A stretch of DNA of 64,000 bases, taken from the NCBI GenBank assembly GCA_944324825.1, contig CALUXU010000002.1, positions 186,001 through 250,000 of the forward strand, in the 5' to 3' direction. Within the stretch, counting starts at the first letter, position 1. Every line of letters starts with the position of its first letter. Positions 26,212 to 35,466 of the stretch are shown here, in pieces. Under the pieces are notes generated by a model. That model made no database searches and was not told the origin of the DNA. It saw nothing but the letters and a program-made list of their open reading frames with translations. The stretch is from Candidatus Gastranaerophilales bacterium (GTDB taxonomy: Bacteria; Cyanobacteriota; Vampirovibrionia; Gastranaerophilales; Gastranaerophilaceae). The position numbers were made by a program, and so were the translations under genes.

Positions 26212-26820
26212 ATGGTTTTAGAAAACAAACTTGGAATTACGGATTCAGCAGAACTTGCCCGACAAGAAGAAAAGATAAGCAAGAAAAAAGCCCTTGAGCT
26301 ATTTGAAAAAGGTATTCTTAACTCTCTTGAAGCCGGAACTTTTGAATCATTATCAAAAATTCACAAATACCTGTTTGATGAAATTTATGAATTTGCAGGA
26401 GAAATCAGGAATGTTAATATTGCAAAAGGAAATTTCAGGTTTGCTCCGGTTATGTACCTAAAACAAGCATTAGAACATATTGATAAAATGCCCCAATCAA
26501 CGTATGAAGAAATCATAAAAAAATACGTTGAAATGAATGCGGCACACCCGTTCAGAGAAGGTAACGGGCGCAGTACACGTATTTGGCTCGATTTGATACT
26601 AAAAAAAGAAATTAATAAAGTTGTCGACTGGAGTAAAGTTGACAAAGAAGATTATCTGCTTGCAATGGAGCGCAGCCCGATTAAAGACGTAGAAATCAGA
26701 GAACTTCTGAAACAAGCGCTTACAACCGAAATTGATAACAGGGATGTTTATATGAAAGGAATTGATGCAAGCTATAACTATGAAGGTTATTTTGCATATA
26801 AAATAAATGATTTGGAATGA
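26212..26820 (+). CDS. fic: Fic-domain protein (protein AMPylator)
   Basis: Fic enzymes transfer AMP or related groups from nucleotides to target proteins. The catalytic loop HPFREGNGR at residues 112-120 is perfect, followed by [10 protein letters not shown]. The flap segment [11 protein letters not shown] and the upstream [15 protein letters not shown] block are typical of this compact family. The 202 residues are normal. I do not see a clear autoinhibitory [ST]xxxE[GN] helix, so control may come from another protein. AAAGGT lies before the ATG. It overlaps the HigB-like gene as ATGA. Confidence 0.93.
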   Translation: MVLENKLGITDSAELARQEEKISKKKALELFEKGILNSLEAGTFESLSKIHKYLFDEIYEFAGEIRNVNIAKGNFRFAPVMYLKQALEHIDKMPQSTYEEIIKKYVEMNAAHPFREGNGRSTRIWLDLILKKEINKVVDWSKVDKEDYLLAMERSPIKDVEIRELLKQALTTEIDNRDVYMKGIDASYNYEGYFAYKINDLE

Positions 26821-26999
26821 TAAATAAATTGAAACAAGGAAAAAGTGAACACATTTTCCAATCGCCGGCAAACAGATTTGAACACTTAAAAGGTGATTTA
26901 AAAAATTATTGCTCAATTCGGATAAATGACCAATACCGAATTGTATTTAAATTTCAAGACGGTTATGCCGAAGATGTTTATATTGCGGATTATCACTAA
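26817..26999 (+). CDS. Short HigB/RelE-like protein, probably N-terminally truncated
   Basis: The 60 residues match the C-terminal two thirds of HigB-type toxins: [20 protein letters not shown], then QYRIVFKF and EDVYIADYH. Full HigB proteins are about 92 residues; the first 30-40 are missing. An in-frame TGA lies three codons upstream, so no hidden extension exists. No HigA antitoxin gene follows; the next gene is prmA on the other strand. It is translationally coupled to fic. It could be a decayed toxin or a short partner recruited by Fic. Confidence 0.75.
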   Translation: MINKLKQGKSEHIFQSPANRFEHLKGDLKNYCSIRINDQYRIVFKFQDGYAEDVYIADYH

Positions 27000-27011
27000 G
27001 AAAGGTATATA

Positions 27012-27914
27012 CTATTTACCCTCCACAACAAAAGAAACCCACTGATCCTGACGGTTTGTCTTTAATATTTTAAGATTATTCTCTTCAATCGCCTGTAGTA
27101 CAACATCTTTTTTCTCATCCAGAATCCCTGACAAAACCATTTTCCCGTTATCATTCATCAAACGTTTCAAATCAGGCATAATCTCATACAAAACGTTATG
27201 CAGAATATTTGCACATACAAAATCAAACTTGTCATCTACTTTGTCTGCTGTATTATATTCAAACTTACATTCCACACCGTTCTTCTGAGCATTTTCTTTC
27301 GCTACATCTATAACATCAGGGTCATTATCACAGCCGTAAACATAATCAGCCCCCATTTTTTTAGCAATGATTGCCAGAATACCTGAACCGGTCCCAATAT
27401 CCGCAACAGATTTAAAGCCGGGATATTCCTCCATAGCTTTTACGCACAATTGTGTTGTCTGGTGTGTCCCTGTCCCAAATGCATGACCAGGGTCAAGAGA
27501 GATTACAATTTCATTCCTTTTCGGAGTATATTCAAGCCAGGACGGAACAATAACTACATTATCCGAGATATGAGTTACATCCCAGTTTTCTTTCCATTTT
27601 TTTGACCAATCCTCGTTTTCTTTTTCTTCAAACGAGATTTCCCAGCTTCCCAAATCATCATCGGACAGACCTTGAGATTTTAAAAACTCGCGCTCCTCTT
27701 TCAGAACAGACTTGATTTCATCGATATCTTTTACGCTATTCTCGGTTAAAAATACTTTTAAAGTACCTTCCGTCGTAGATATCATCTCTAAATCTTTATA
27801 TTTTTCTTCAGCCAGAACAACACCTTCACAATTCAAACGTTCAAAACAAATAGAAGATACTTCATCCTCTATTTTTGGATTGATTGATATATGAAGTTCA
27901 AAATATGTATTCAT
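27012..27914 (-). CDS. prmA: Ribosomal protein L11 methyltransferase
   Basis: SAM-dependent methylation of lysines and the N-terminus of ribosomal protein L11. The N-terminal substrate-recognition domain (about 1-120) is followed by the methyltransferase core: FGTGTHQTTQLC, then the SAM motif I VADIGTGSGILAI, acidic motif II YGCDNDP and the catalytic-domain ANILHNV. The 300 residues are full length. It is last in accD-accA-prmA; the start lies three bases after the accA stop, with AAGGTT inside the end of accA. Confidence 0.95.
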   Translation of the reverse strand: MNTYFELHISINPKIEDEVSSICFERLNCEGVVLAEEKYKDLEMISTTEGTLKVFLTENSVKDIDEIKSVLKEEREFLKSQGLSDDDLGSWEISFEEKENEDWSKKWKENWDVTHISDNVVIVPSWLEYTPKRNEIVISLDPGHAFGTGTHQTTQLCVKAMEEYPGFKSVADIGTGSGILAIIAKKMGADYVYGCDNDPDVIDVAKENAQKNGVECKFEYNTADKVDDKFDFVCANILHNVLYEIMPDLKRLMNDNGKMVLSGILDEKKDVVLQAIEENNLKILKTNRQDQWVSFVVEGK

Positions 27915-27917
27915 TAA

Positions 27918-28871
27918 TTAACCTTCTCTGAACGCGCCCAAAACTCTGAAATGGTCATATCTTTGGTTACGCAATTCTTCTTTTGTCATGCCGGATAATA
28001 CATCAAGATTTTCAAGAATTGCCTGTTTCATATTTTGACCCATTTCATCATAATTTGTATGAGCACCGCCTACCGGTTCTTTGATAATCCCGTCAATAAC
28101 GTTTAGTTTAATCAAATCATCGGCAGTAATTTTAAGAGCTTCTGCAGCATCAGCATATTTTGCTGCATCACGCCAAAGGATTGAAGCACAACCCTCCGGT
28201 GAAATTACGGTATAATATGCGTGTTCAAGCATAAGCACTTTGTTTGCGACACCTAACCCCAAAGCTCCGCCGCTGCAGCCTTCACCAGTTATAATAGCAA
28301 TAATCGGAACATGAAGCTTTGCCATCTCGCGGAGATTCACCGCTATCGCAATACCTTGACCTGTTTCTTCCGCACTGATTCCGGGATATGCCCCCGGAGT
28401 ATCAATAAGAGTAACTATAGGCATATTGAATTTGTTTGCGTGATAGAAAAGTCTTAATGCTTTTCTGTAGCCTTGCGGCTGCGGCATACCGAAGTTGTAC
28501 TCAAGGTTTTCTTTTGTTGATTTACCTTTTTGGGTTCCGACAAGCATAACCTTGTGTCCGCCGATATTTGCCAAACCGCCGATAATTGCTCTATCGTCCA
28601 TGCCGGTTCTATCCCCGTGCATTTCGACAAAATCATCGCAAATTAATTTTGTATAATCAAGAAAATTAGGACGCTCTTGATGTCTGGCAATTTGAAGTTT
28701 TTGCGACGGTTTCAAATTGGAATATAACTCTTTTTTATAATCATTTGCCTGTTGTTCAAATGTTTCAATTTCTTTATCTAAGTCCATGCCTGACTCCGCA
28801 CTTATTTTTTTCAGTTCTTTTATTTTGTTTTCAATTTCTACTAAAGGTTTTTCAAATTCCAGTACTGTCAT
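27918..28871 (-). CDS. accA: Acetyl-CoA carboxylase carboxyltransferase subunit alpha
   Basis: With AccD it transfers CO2 from carboxybiotin to acetyl-CoA, the first committed step of fatty acid synthesis. The crotonase-fold core has GDRTGMDDRAIIGGLA, TLIDTPGAYPGISAEE and GEGCSGGALGLGVA. The N-terminal helical segment and C-terminal tail are complete over 317 residues. It begins six bases after the accD stop with GGAGTG upstream, so the two subunits are made together. The biotin carrier and biotin carboxylase genes are elsewhere. Confidence 0.96.
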   Translation of the reverse strand: MTVLEFEKPLVEIENKIKELKKISAESGMDLDKEIETFEQQANDYKKELYSNLKPSQKLQIARHQERPNFLDYTKLICDDFVEMHGDRTGMDDRAIIGGLANIGGHKVMLVGTQKGKSTKENLEYNFGMPQPQGYRKALRLFYHANKFNMPIVTLIDTPGAYPGISAEETGQGIAIAVNLREMAKLHVPIIAIITGEGCSGGALGLGVANKVLMLEHAYYTVISPEGCASILWRDAAKYADAAEALKITADDLIKLNVIDGIIKEPVGGAHTNYDEMGQNMKQAILENLDVLSGMTKEELRNQRYDHFRVLGAFREG

Positions 28872-28877
28872 ATTTGA

Positions 28878-29744
28878 TTACACTCCGTGCATTTCTAATA
28901 TTCTTGATAACTTATCTCTTAATTCCGAACGTTTAAATACCATATCAACCTGACCGTATTTCAGAAGATATTCTGCGGTTTGGAAATCGGAAGGAAGTTT
29001 TTGACGAATAGTTTGTTCAATAACCCTTCTACCTGCAAAACCAATTCTGGCGCCTTGTTCTGCAATAATAATATCGCCGAGAGTACCAAAGCTTGCGGTT
29101 ATACCTCCAAATGTCGGTTCAGTTAAGACGTTGATATACAACAATCCGGCCTCATCCAATCTTGCTAAAGCACAAGAGGTTTTGGCCATTTGCATAAGAG
29201 AAAGAGCGCTTTCCTGCATTCTTGCACCGCCTGATGAGGTGATTGCAATAACAGGAAGTTTTTGTTTAATAGCTTCCTCAATAATACGGGTAACTTTTTC
29301 CCCTACAACACTACCCATAGAACCGCCCATAAAATCAAAGTCCATTATGGCAGCTGCCACTTTATGACCTTCAATCGTTCCGATACCGGTAATAACCGCT
29401 TCATCAAGATTAGTTTTCTTATGAGCCTGCTCCAATCTGTCTTTGTAAGGTATTGTATCAACAAAATCCAAAGGATCTGTCGGTAATATGTTCTTGTTTA
29501 ACTCTTGGAAAGAATCTTTATCAAATAATTGTGCAATTCTTGTTGTTGCATTTATTCTGAAATGGTATTCACACAGAGGACATACCATCATATTTTCTTC
29601 AAGTTCTTTTTTGGTAAGCTGAGCTTCACAGTGAACGCATTTAACCCAAAGCCCCGGAACCGTTTCGGCCTCCATTCTTGCTTCTCTTGCTCTGCGTTCG
29701 ATTTGAGCCTCTTTTCTTTTATCAAACCATTCCTGTATAGTCAT
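28878..29744 (-). CDS. accD: Acetyl-CoA carboxylase carboxyltransferase subunit beta
   Basis: Partner of AccA in the cytoplasmic carboxyltransferase. The N-terminal zinc ribbon has C36, C39, C55 and C58. The core shows KVAAAIMDFDFMGGSMGSVVGEK and SSGGARMQES. At 288 residues it is full length. It leads the operon. The nearest strong GGAGG is 29 bases before the ATG, with a small hairpin between (see promoter entry), so start-codon selection may involve leader structure. Confidence 0.96.
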   Translation of the reverse strand: MTIQEWFDKRKEAQIERRAREARMEAETVPGLWVKCVHCEAQLTKKELEENMMVCPLCEYHFRINATTRIAQLFDKDSFQELNKNILPTDPLDFVDTIPYKDRLEQAHKKTNLDEAVITGIGTIEGHKVAAAIMDFDFMGGSMGSVVGEKVTRIIEEAIKQKLPVIAITSSGGARMQESALSLMQMAKTSCALARLDEAGLLYINVLTEPTFGGITASFGTLGDIIIAEQGARIGFAGRRVIEQTIRQKLPSDFQTAEYLLKYGQVDMVFKRSELRDKLSRILEMHGV

Positions 29745-29829
29745 ATATTTTTATTATTCAGCTAAAAAGCTGACCTCCATTCCCTAATTGTCGACTTTCA
29801 AATTATACACTAAAAATACAATATGGCAA
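29745..29829 (-). promoter_or_regulatory. acc operon promoter and structured leader
   Basis: On the minus strand TTGCCA (29824-29829), a 16-base spacer, then TATAAT (29802-29807). The leader of about 50 bases holds GGAGG, then TCAGCT-TTTT-AGCTGA, a perfect six-base hairpin, then an AT-rich stretch to the ATG. An eight-codon reading frame (MEVSFLAE) starts at the GGAGG and spans the hairpin. Confidence 0.6.
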
Positions 29830-29862
29830 GTGGAGAGAGAAAGGTGTTTTATTGATTAAAAA

Positions 29863-29930
29863 AGTGACTAAGTGACTAAGGGGGCAAATATTATTATGTC
29901 ATTGCAAGCGTTAGCACAGTAATCTATTAA
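29863..29930. repeat. Octamer pair and decayed palindromic-repeat remnant
   Basis: AGTGACTA occurs twice in tandem (29863-29878). GTCATTGCAAGCG at 29898-29910 and AGTAATCTATT shortly after match the ends of the dispersed repeat seen at 35252, 37035 and 38849. The rest of the 312-base gap holds only the two promoters. Confidence 0.55.
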
Positions 29931-30007
29931 ATAAAAGTCAAACAAAAAGTTAAACGTAAAAACGTAACATCTCTGCGTGCGTATCACCACTTGCACTAAA
30001 AGTTTGT

Positions 30008-30035
30008 TTGCGCTAACCTTAGAATGGTTTAATAT
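30008..30035 (+). promoter_or_regulatory. tig promoter
   Basis: TTGCGC (30008-30013), a 16-base spacer, then TAATAT (30030-30035). AAGGGA follows as the ribosome-binding site before the ATG at 30057. Confidence 0.5.
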
Positions 30036-30056
30036 ATAGACAATAAGGGAACAAAA

Positions 30057-31361
30057 ATGAAAGTAGATTTAGAAAAAGAATCAAACAATATAGCAAAAGT
30101 CGAAATAGAAATACCGGCAAAAGATGGAGTAGATGCTTATAACAAAGCAGTAAAAAGATATGCAAATTATGTAAATATACCTGGATTCAGAAAAGGTAAA
30201 GCACCAAGAAATATTATAGAGAGAAACGTTGGTGTTGACAGAATTAAAAACGAAGCATTAGAAATATTATTACCTGAAGTATTCAGAAACGTAATAAGCG
30301 AAAACAAGCTGGATGTAATATCTCAGCCGACTGTTGAAAAATACGAATTTGAAGTAGGCAAAGATATCAAATTATCAGCAAAAATAGAATTAAGACCGGA
30401 AGTTAAACTTGAAACATACAAGGATATGACTGTTGATGTTGAAGAATTCAAACAAGAAAAAGATGCGTTTGACAAATCGCTAGAAAACCTTCTTATGCAG
30501 TCAGCAAAACTTGAATTGGTTGTAGACAGACCAACCAAATCAGACGATATAATTGTATTTGATTTTGACGGCTACTCAAACGGAGAAAAAATTGAACACG
30601 GAGATGCTAAAAACTATACGTTAGATTTAGCACATTCAAGTTTCATTCCTGGGTTTGCGGAACAGTTAGTTGACAGAAAACTCGGCGAAGAGTTTGAAAT
30701 CAATGTAACATTCCCGGAAACTTATCACGAAAAGAAATTAGCGGGTCAGCCTGCAACTTTCAAATGTAAGATTAACGAAATCAAGACAAAAGTTTTACCG
30801 GAGCTGAACGATGAATTTGCACAAAAAGTAGGTCCGTTCAAAACTGTTGACGACTTGAAAGCTGATATCAAGAGCTACTTGGACAAACAAGAAGAAACAA
30901 CAAACAAACAAAACGCAGACAAAGCAATCTTTGAAAAAGTAATTGAAAATGCGGAAGTTGAAATCAGCGATTCAATGATAGAAAGAGAATCAAACTCTTT
31001 GTTAGAAGAATACAAACAAAAACTTACGGCTCAAGGCTTCACCTGGGAACAGGCTGTAGACACTCAAGGGCTTGACAACATAATGGAAAAAATTAGAGAA
31101 GATGCTAAATTTAGAATCAAAAACTCATTAGTAATTGACAAAATTGCATCTTTAGAAAACCTTAAAGTAGAACCTGCTGACTTTGACGAAAAAATGGAAA
31201 CATTAGCCGGCATGTACCAAATGGATAGAGAAACATTTACAAAATACATGTTCAAAAATCCTGGCATGCTAAACAGCTTGTCACAACAAGTGTTGAACGA
31301 AAAAGTTATGAAGTTCTTATCAGAAAACAACAAAGTTAATTTTGTTAAAGCAAAAAAATAG
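30057..31361 (+). CDS. tig: Trigger factor
   Basis: Ribosome-associated chaperone with peptidyl-prolyl isomerase activity. The ribosome-docking loop GFRKGKAP is at 43-50. The FKBP-type domain runs about 150-245, containing DIIVFDFDGYSNGE and FIPGFAEQLV. The C-terminal helical arms are present and total length is 434 residues. It is the first gene of tig-clpP-clpX, an order common in bacteria that links folding of new chains to proteolysis. The gap to clpP is 31 bases. Confidence 0.96.
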   Translation: MKVDLEKESNNIAKVEIEIPAKDGVDAYNKAVKRYANYVNIPGFRKGKAPRNIIERNVGVDRIKNEALEILLPEVFRNVISENKLDVISQPTVEKYEFEVGKDIKLSAKIELRPEVKLETYKDMTVDVEEFKQEKDAFDKSLENLLMQSAKLELVVDRPTKSDDIIVFDFDGYSNGEKIEHGDAKNYTLDLAHSSFIPGFAEQLVDRKLGEEFEINVTFPETYHEKKLAGQPATFKCKINEIKTKVLPELNDEFAQKVGPFKTVDDLKADIKSYLDKQEETTNKQNADKAIFEKVIENAEVEISDSMIERESNSLLEEYKQKLTAQGFTWEQAVDTQGLDNIMEKIREDAKFRIKNSLVIDKIASLENLKVEPADFDEKMETLAGMYQMDRETFTKYMFKNPGMLNSLSQQVLNEKVMKFLSENNKVNFVKAKK

Positions 31362-31392
31362 ATGTATAATATAAAAAAGAAAGGAAAATACT

Positions 31393-31980
31393 ATGAGTTT
31401 TGTACCGGTAGTAATTGAACAATCAAGCAGAGGTGAGCGCTCTTTTGATATCTTTTCAAGATTATTAAGAGAAAGAATCATCTTTTTGGGTACCCCAGTA
31501 GATGACATGGTAGCAAACTTAATCGTTGCACAAATGTTGTTATTGGACAGTGAAAACCCTGAAAAAGATATTATGTTATACATCAATAGCCCTGGCGGAA
31601 GCGTAACTGCAGGTTTTGCTATTTATGATACAATGCAGCACATCAGAGCAGATGTATGTACAATCTGTTTAGGTCAAGCGGCATCAATGGGTGCATTCTT
31701 GTTATCATCAGGTGCTAAAGGTAAGAGAATGGCATTACCTCATTCAAGAGTATTGATTCACCAACCGTTAGGCGGCGCTCAAGGTCAAGCTACCGATATT
31801 GAAATTCAGGCAGCTGAAATTATCAGAATCAAAAAATCATTGAATGAAATTTTGTCATCTAATACAGGACAGCCTTTGAGCAAAATCGAAAAAGATACAG
31901 ACAGAGATTATATTATGACTCCGGAAGAAGCTCTTGAGTATGGTATGATTGATAAAGTTATTACTAAAGACGTACAATAG
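31393..31980 (+). CDS. clpP: ATP-dependent Clp protease proteolytic subunit
   Basis: Serine protease forming the 14-subunit barrel that degrades proteins fed by ClpX. The catalytic triad is S98 (in GQAASMGAF), H123 (LIHQPLGG) and D172 (DRDYIMTP). The [12 protein letters not shown] substrate-binding strand is intact. The 195 residues are standard. AAAGGAAA lies upstream. Clp of cyanobacteria occurs in several copies; this is the clpX-linked copy. Confidence 0.97.
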   Translation: MSFVPVVIEQSSRGERSFDIFSRLLRERIIFLGTPVDDMVANLIVAQMLLLDSENPEKDIMLYINSPGGSVTAGFAIYDTMQHIRADVCTICLGQAASMGAFLLSSGAKGKRMALPHSRVLIHQPLGGAQGQATDIEIQAAEIIRIKKSLNEILSSNTGQPLSKIEKDTDRDYIMTPEEALEYGMIDKVITKDVQ

Positions 31981-31989
31981 GAGAAAACT

Positions 31990-33324
31990 ATGTCGAGCGA
32001 TAGCAGATTAAAATGTTCATTCTGTGGAAAGACACAGGATCAGGTAAAAAAATTAATCGCCGGTCCTGAAGTTTACATCTGTGATGAATGCGTTGAACTT
32101 TGTAACGAAATTCTTGATGAAGAATTCTTCGAAAACAAAGAAAAAGATGCAGAAGCAGGTGAACGCTCTATTGAAGACGAATTAAAATCTGTACCGAAGC
32201 CGCACGAAATTAAGGCTTATCTTGATGAGCATATTGTAGGTCAGGATGATGCGAAAAAAGTATTATCAGTTGCCGTATATAACCACTATAAGAGATTAGA
32301 GCACAACAAGGATAAATCTGATGTTGAGATTCAAAAATCTAATATTTTATTAGTTGGTCCGACAGGATCCGGTAAAACTTTATTAGCACAAACTCTTGCT
32401 AAATATTTGGATGTACCTTTCGCCGTTGCGGATGCAACGACATTAACCGAAGCAGGTTATGTCGGCGATGACGTAGAAAACATTCTTCTGCGTTTATATC
32501 AAAACGCTGATTTTGATTCTGCAAAGGCAGAAAGAGGGATTATCTATATCGATGAAATCGATAAAATTGCAAGAAAATCTGAAAACACATCTATTACAAG
32601 AGATGTTTCAGGTGAAGGGGTTCAACAAGCATTGTTAAAAATGATTGAAGGAACCGTTGCAAACGTACCTCCTCAAGGCGGCAGAAAACACCCTCATCAG
32701 GAATTCATTCAAATTGATACAAGCAATATTTTGTTTATCGTAGGCGGTGCGTTTGTTGATTTGGATAAGATTGTAAGCCGACGCGTAAAAGACGGTTCAT
32801 CTATCGGATTTGGAGCGAAAGGCGCCGGAACAAGAGCAGAAAAAGAACAAGAAGCAGCAAGAATGCTTAAGAAACTGCAGCCGGAAGACTTACTCAAATT
32901 CGGTTTGATTCCGGAATTCATCGGTCGTATTCCTATTTATGCGGTGCTTGATGCACTGGATGAAGATACCTTGAAGATGATATTGACAGAGCCTAAGAAT
33001 GCTATTCTTAAACAGTATCAATGTCTACTTAAAATGGACGGGGTTGATTTGGAATTTGAACCTGATGCAATCGATTTGATTGCCAAAGAAGCAATCAAAC
33101 GTAAAACCGGAGCAAGAGCGCTGCGCTCTATTGTTGAAGAATTAATGCTTGATATTATGTATGATATTCCATCTAAGAATGATATTGATAAATTTATCAT
33201 TACCAAAGAGATGGTAGAAACACGTAATAACAAAGCAGACCATGCAGAACTTATACCGCTTCCGAAAAAAGAGAAAAATAAGAAAGAGGCGGAGCCTGCA
33301 AAAGAAGCTGCAGAAATAGCTTAA
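31990..33324 (+). CDS. clpX: ATP-dependent Clp protease ATP-binding subunit ClpX
   Basis: AAA+ unfoldase that recognises tagged proteins, including ssrA-tagged ones produced with the help of SmpB (encoded at 54771), and threads them into ClpP. The zinc-binding domain has C9, C12, C31 and C34. Walker A GPTGSGKT is at 123-130 and Walker B IIYIDEID at 184-191. The LGF/IGF-type ClpP loop is in the SIGFGAKG region and the sensor-2 [10 protein letters not shown] is present. GGAG precedes the ATG nine bases after the clpP stop. The C-terminal tail is Lys/Glu-rich. Confidence 0.97.
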   Translation: MSSDSRLKCSFCGKTQDQVKKLIAGPEVYICDECVELCNEILDEEFFENKEKDAEAGERSIEDELKSVPKPHEIKAYLDEHIVGQDDAKKVLSVAVYNHYKRLEHNKDKSDVEIQKSNILLVGPTGSGKTLLAQTLAKYLDVPFAVADATTLTEAGYVGDDVENILLRLYQNADFDSAKAERGIIYIDEIDKIARKSENTSITRDVSGEGVQQALLKMIEGTVANVPPQGGRKHPHQEFIQIDTSNILFIVGGAFVDLDKIVSRRVKDGSSIGFGAKGAGTRAEKEQEAARMLKKLQPEDLLKFGLIPEFIGRIPIYAVLDALDEDTLKMILTEPKNAILKQYQCLLKMDGVDLEFEPDAIDLIAKEAIKRKTGARALRSIVEELMLDIMYDIPSKNDIDKFIITKEMVETRNNKADHAELIPLPKKEKNKKEAEPAKEAAEIA

Positions 33325-33354
33325 AAAACTGACCTTCGGGTCAGTTTTTTTTAT
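33325..33354 (+). terminator. Terminator after clpX
   Basis: CTGACC, a TTCG tetraloop, then GGTCAG and eight T residues: a textbook intrinsic terminator. Confidence 0.96.
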
Positions 33355-33446
33355 TAAAAAATGTAAAATAACTAGCAAATTTTTTTATTCAGGGGAATTA
33401 AAATAGCGATAGCACTTACTTTTTTAAGGAAGAAAGGTTTTACACG

Positions 33447-34940
33447 ATGCTTAGCAGCATAAATTTATTCCGCCCTGCGATAATTAATACTAAACAAAAC
33501 AATTTTGAACATAAAAACTACTACCCGAACTTAACACCTCTAAAACAAGACACAATTTGTTTTAGAGGTATGTCTCAAGCATCTGAATACAAAACAGTAT
33601 TCCAATATCTTGCTGCGGATGTTTTGAGTAAACAAAAGAAATATGGAGTTGATGGCAGCATGTTATCCGCGAATAATATTTCAAAAGGCATCGACGGTTT
33701 ATTCAAAAATAATGGCGTTTATACTTCATATACGTTAAGCAACGTAAACAAAATCAAATGGAAATCTTATGTTCCGCAAGATATTAGAGAGTTTTCAATA
33801 AACAAAATCAATGAAGCCAGACAAAGCAGATTAGACAGCTGGAAGAAATTCTTAGAAAACCCTGAAAAAGATGAAAGCGCCAAAGAATTTCCGAAACTGG
33901 TATCAAATATAAGCAAAAGAAACCCGTTAAAATTTGTTATCTGGCATGCGGTAACAAGCGAATTAAAAGATAACAACAGACATATTCCGGTGCCTTTTAA
34001 CGCAAAAGCACTGGCACAAACAGTTGAAGACTTTGAAGCAATTCCGCCTATTACAAGAAAAGTCAGATGTGCATCACCATCGTTTTTAGAAATGTATACC
34101 CACCGATTACGTGATAATCTGCTTATAGAAAAAGGTGTATCAAATAATGATGCTGTGTGGGTAAAAATACCTTCAATAAAACATGATCCTAAGAATAAAG
34201 AAAGAAACATTTCAGAACTTGAAACACTAAGCTGCCGCAACTGGTGTACAAGATCCAGTGTAGATAAAGCAGAAGCTGCGTTAGAGGACGGGAACTTTTA
34301 TATTTATCTTGAAAGGGATAAAAAGAATAACTTATGGCAGCCGCTAATCGGAATGGCTTCTCACCAGAACAAAATCGACCAAATTCAAGGTGTTGAAAAC
34401 AATAACGTAATCCCGATGAATCAGCTGGAAAACGTTAAAGAATTTTTGAAAAAAGAAGGATTAAAATGTAAATCCGACATAGTTGATGAAGGTCCAAAGG
34501 CTTATCAACAAATACTAATCGGAGAAAAAATGTCAGAACACCGTCCTGAATTGGGCAAGTCATTTGAAAAAGCGGTTAAAGAAGATGATACATATACCTT
34601 ATTTAAGTATCTGGATAAAAAAGTAAAACAAACAGAAGACGGAAAACTTATAATAGATACATACAAACCGTCATACCTTGCCAACGCCCAAAGCGGTATA
34701 ACAATACCTTATAGTATGATGGGAATAAATGAAGATACCCTTTTACACGATGTTAAAGAAATCAACGGAGATTTAATTTTATACAATAAAAAACATCTCT
34801 ACAATTCCTCAATAAGAGAATTCCCACAAAATTTAGAAAAAGTAAGCGGGAAAATTGTATGCAGCCAAGCTCAGTTTGAGAAATTCAGAGATGAGATGAA
34901 ACGTGTTGTAAAAGCAGATAGAGATATTATCGTCCATTAG
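33447..34940 (+). CDS. Hypothetical protein, 497 aa, with CFRG motif and WCTR segment
   Basis: Not assigned. Residues 1-35 are polar, and DTICFRGMS near residue 38 resembles the FKG motif of other unknown proteins here. The middle contains LSCRNWCTRSSVDKAEAAL followed by FYIYLERD and an IGMASHQNKIDQIQG strand, a pattern I associate with proteins that carry WCT-type domains; identity is uncertain. The C-terminus (about 425-480) has INGDLILYNKKHLYNSSI, resembling short solenoid repeats. There is no signal peptide or membrane segment. AAGGTTTT lies upstream of the ATG. Its stop codon starts a four-run G tract. Confidence 0.6.
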   Translation: MLSSINLFRPAIINTKQNNFEHKNYYPNLTPLKQDTICFRGMSQASEYKTVFQYLAADVLSKQKKYGVDGSMLSANNISKGIDGLFKNNGVYTSYTLSNVNKIKWKSYVPQDIREFSINKINEARQSRLDSWKKFLENPEKDESAKEFPKLVSNISKRNPLKFVIWHAVTSELKDNNRHIPVPFNAKALAQTVEDFEAIPPITRKVRCASPSFLEMYTHRLRDNLLIEKGVSNNDAVWVKIPSIKHDPKNKERNISELETLSCRNWCTRSSVDKAEAALEDGNFYIYLERDKKNNLWQPLIGMASHQNKIDQIQGVENNNVIPMNQLENVKEFLKKEGLKCKSDIVDEGPKAYQQILIGEKMSEHRPELGKSFEKAVKEDDTYTLFKYLDKKVKQTEDGKLIIDTYKPSYLANAQSGITIPYSMMGINEDTLLHDVKEINGDLILYNKKHLYNSSIREFPQNLEKVSGKIVCSQAQFEKFRDEMKRVVKADRDIIVH

Positions 34941-34997
34941 GGGTAGGGGTAAAGGGGTAGGGGTAAATGTATATTTATATATTGCGCCTACTCGTTG
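34940..34997. repeat. G4 tract plus inverted copy of the GAGTAGGCG / ATTTACCCC repeat
   Basis: Four runs of GGGG spaced by TA, TAAA and TA lie at 34940-34963. On the complementary strand CAACGAGTAGGCG, about 20 bases, then ATACATTTACCCC read across 34995-34960, matching the first unit of the tandem repeat at 50499. Confidence 0.7.
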
Positions 34998-35002
34998 AAG
35001 AA

Positions 35003-35247
35003 AGTCGCTAAGTAGCTATGAAGTCAAGAAGCTAGGTGAAATTATTGTAATATTCGAAGCACAAATCAGCTTAGCTGCCTAACTACTTGACTACTTAGCA
35101 GCATTTCCATTCACACCTCACCCTTAATCCCTCTCCTATCAGGAGAGGGAAATGCCTAGCTGCCTAGCTGCTTAACTACTTAGCCGTATTTCTATTCATT
35201 ATTCACCATTAACCACTTAGTCACTTAATCACTCAGTCACTTATACA
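35003..35247. repeat. Degenerate octamer arrays (three of exactly 4 units) with hairpin
   Basis: Arrays of four 8-mers lie at 35070-35101 (CTTAGCTG, CCTAACTA, CTTGACTA, CTTAGCAG), 35155-35186 and 35216-35247. A looser array in the opposite orientation is at 35003-35039. A perfect hairpin CCCTCTCCT-ATC-AGGAGAGGG sits at 35129-35149. This fills most of the 526-base gap before dgt. Confidence 0.75.
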
Positions 35248-35251
35248 AAAC

Positions 35252-35392
35252 AGATTGCCGCGGCTTCGCCTCGCAATGACAGGATTCGTCATTACGAGGA
35301 AGGGTTATAATGTGGAAGTTAAAAATCCAACTGGAGTATTTACCCCTGACGAAGTAATCTTTTGAGAGTACTTCGCTGTAGCTCGCAATGAC
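35252..35392. repeat. Dispersed palindromic repeat, copy A
   Basis: Begins AGATTGCCGCGGC and ends CTCGCAATGAC, with an internal inverted part GTCATTACGAGG ... GACGAAGTAATCT interrupted by a conserved TTAAAAATCCAACT core. It is collinear with copies B (37035) and C (38849). The ends resemble the GTCATTGCGAGG repeats known from many unrelated bacteria. Confidence 0.85.
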
Positions 35393-35454
35393 AGGATAAC
35401 ATTTACCCCCTTAATCACTTGTCCCCAATGCTGGTATTTTAATAAAAAAATTGT

Positions 35455-35460
35455 TATAAT
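35455..35460 (+). promoter_or_regulatory. -10 box giving a leaderless dgt mRNA
   Basis: TATAAT, then exactly six bases, then the dgt ATG at 35467. There is no Shine-Dalgarno sequence and only a weak -35 element. Confidence 0.55.
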
Positions 35461-35466
35461 AATTTT

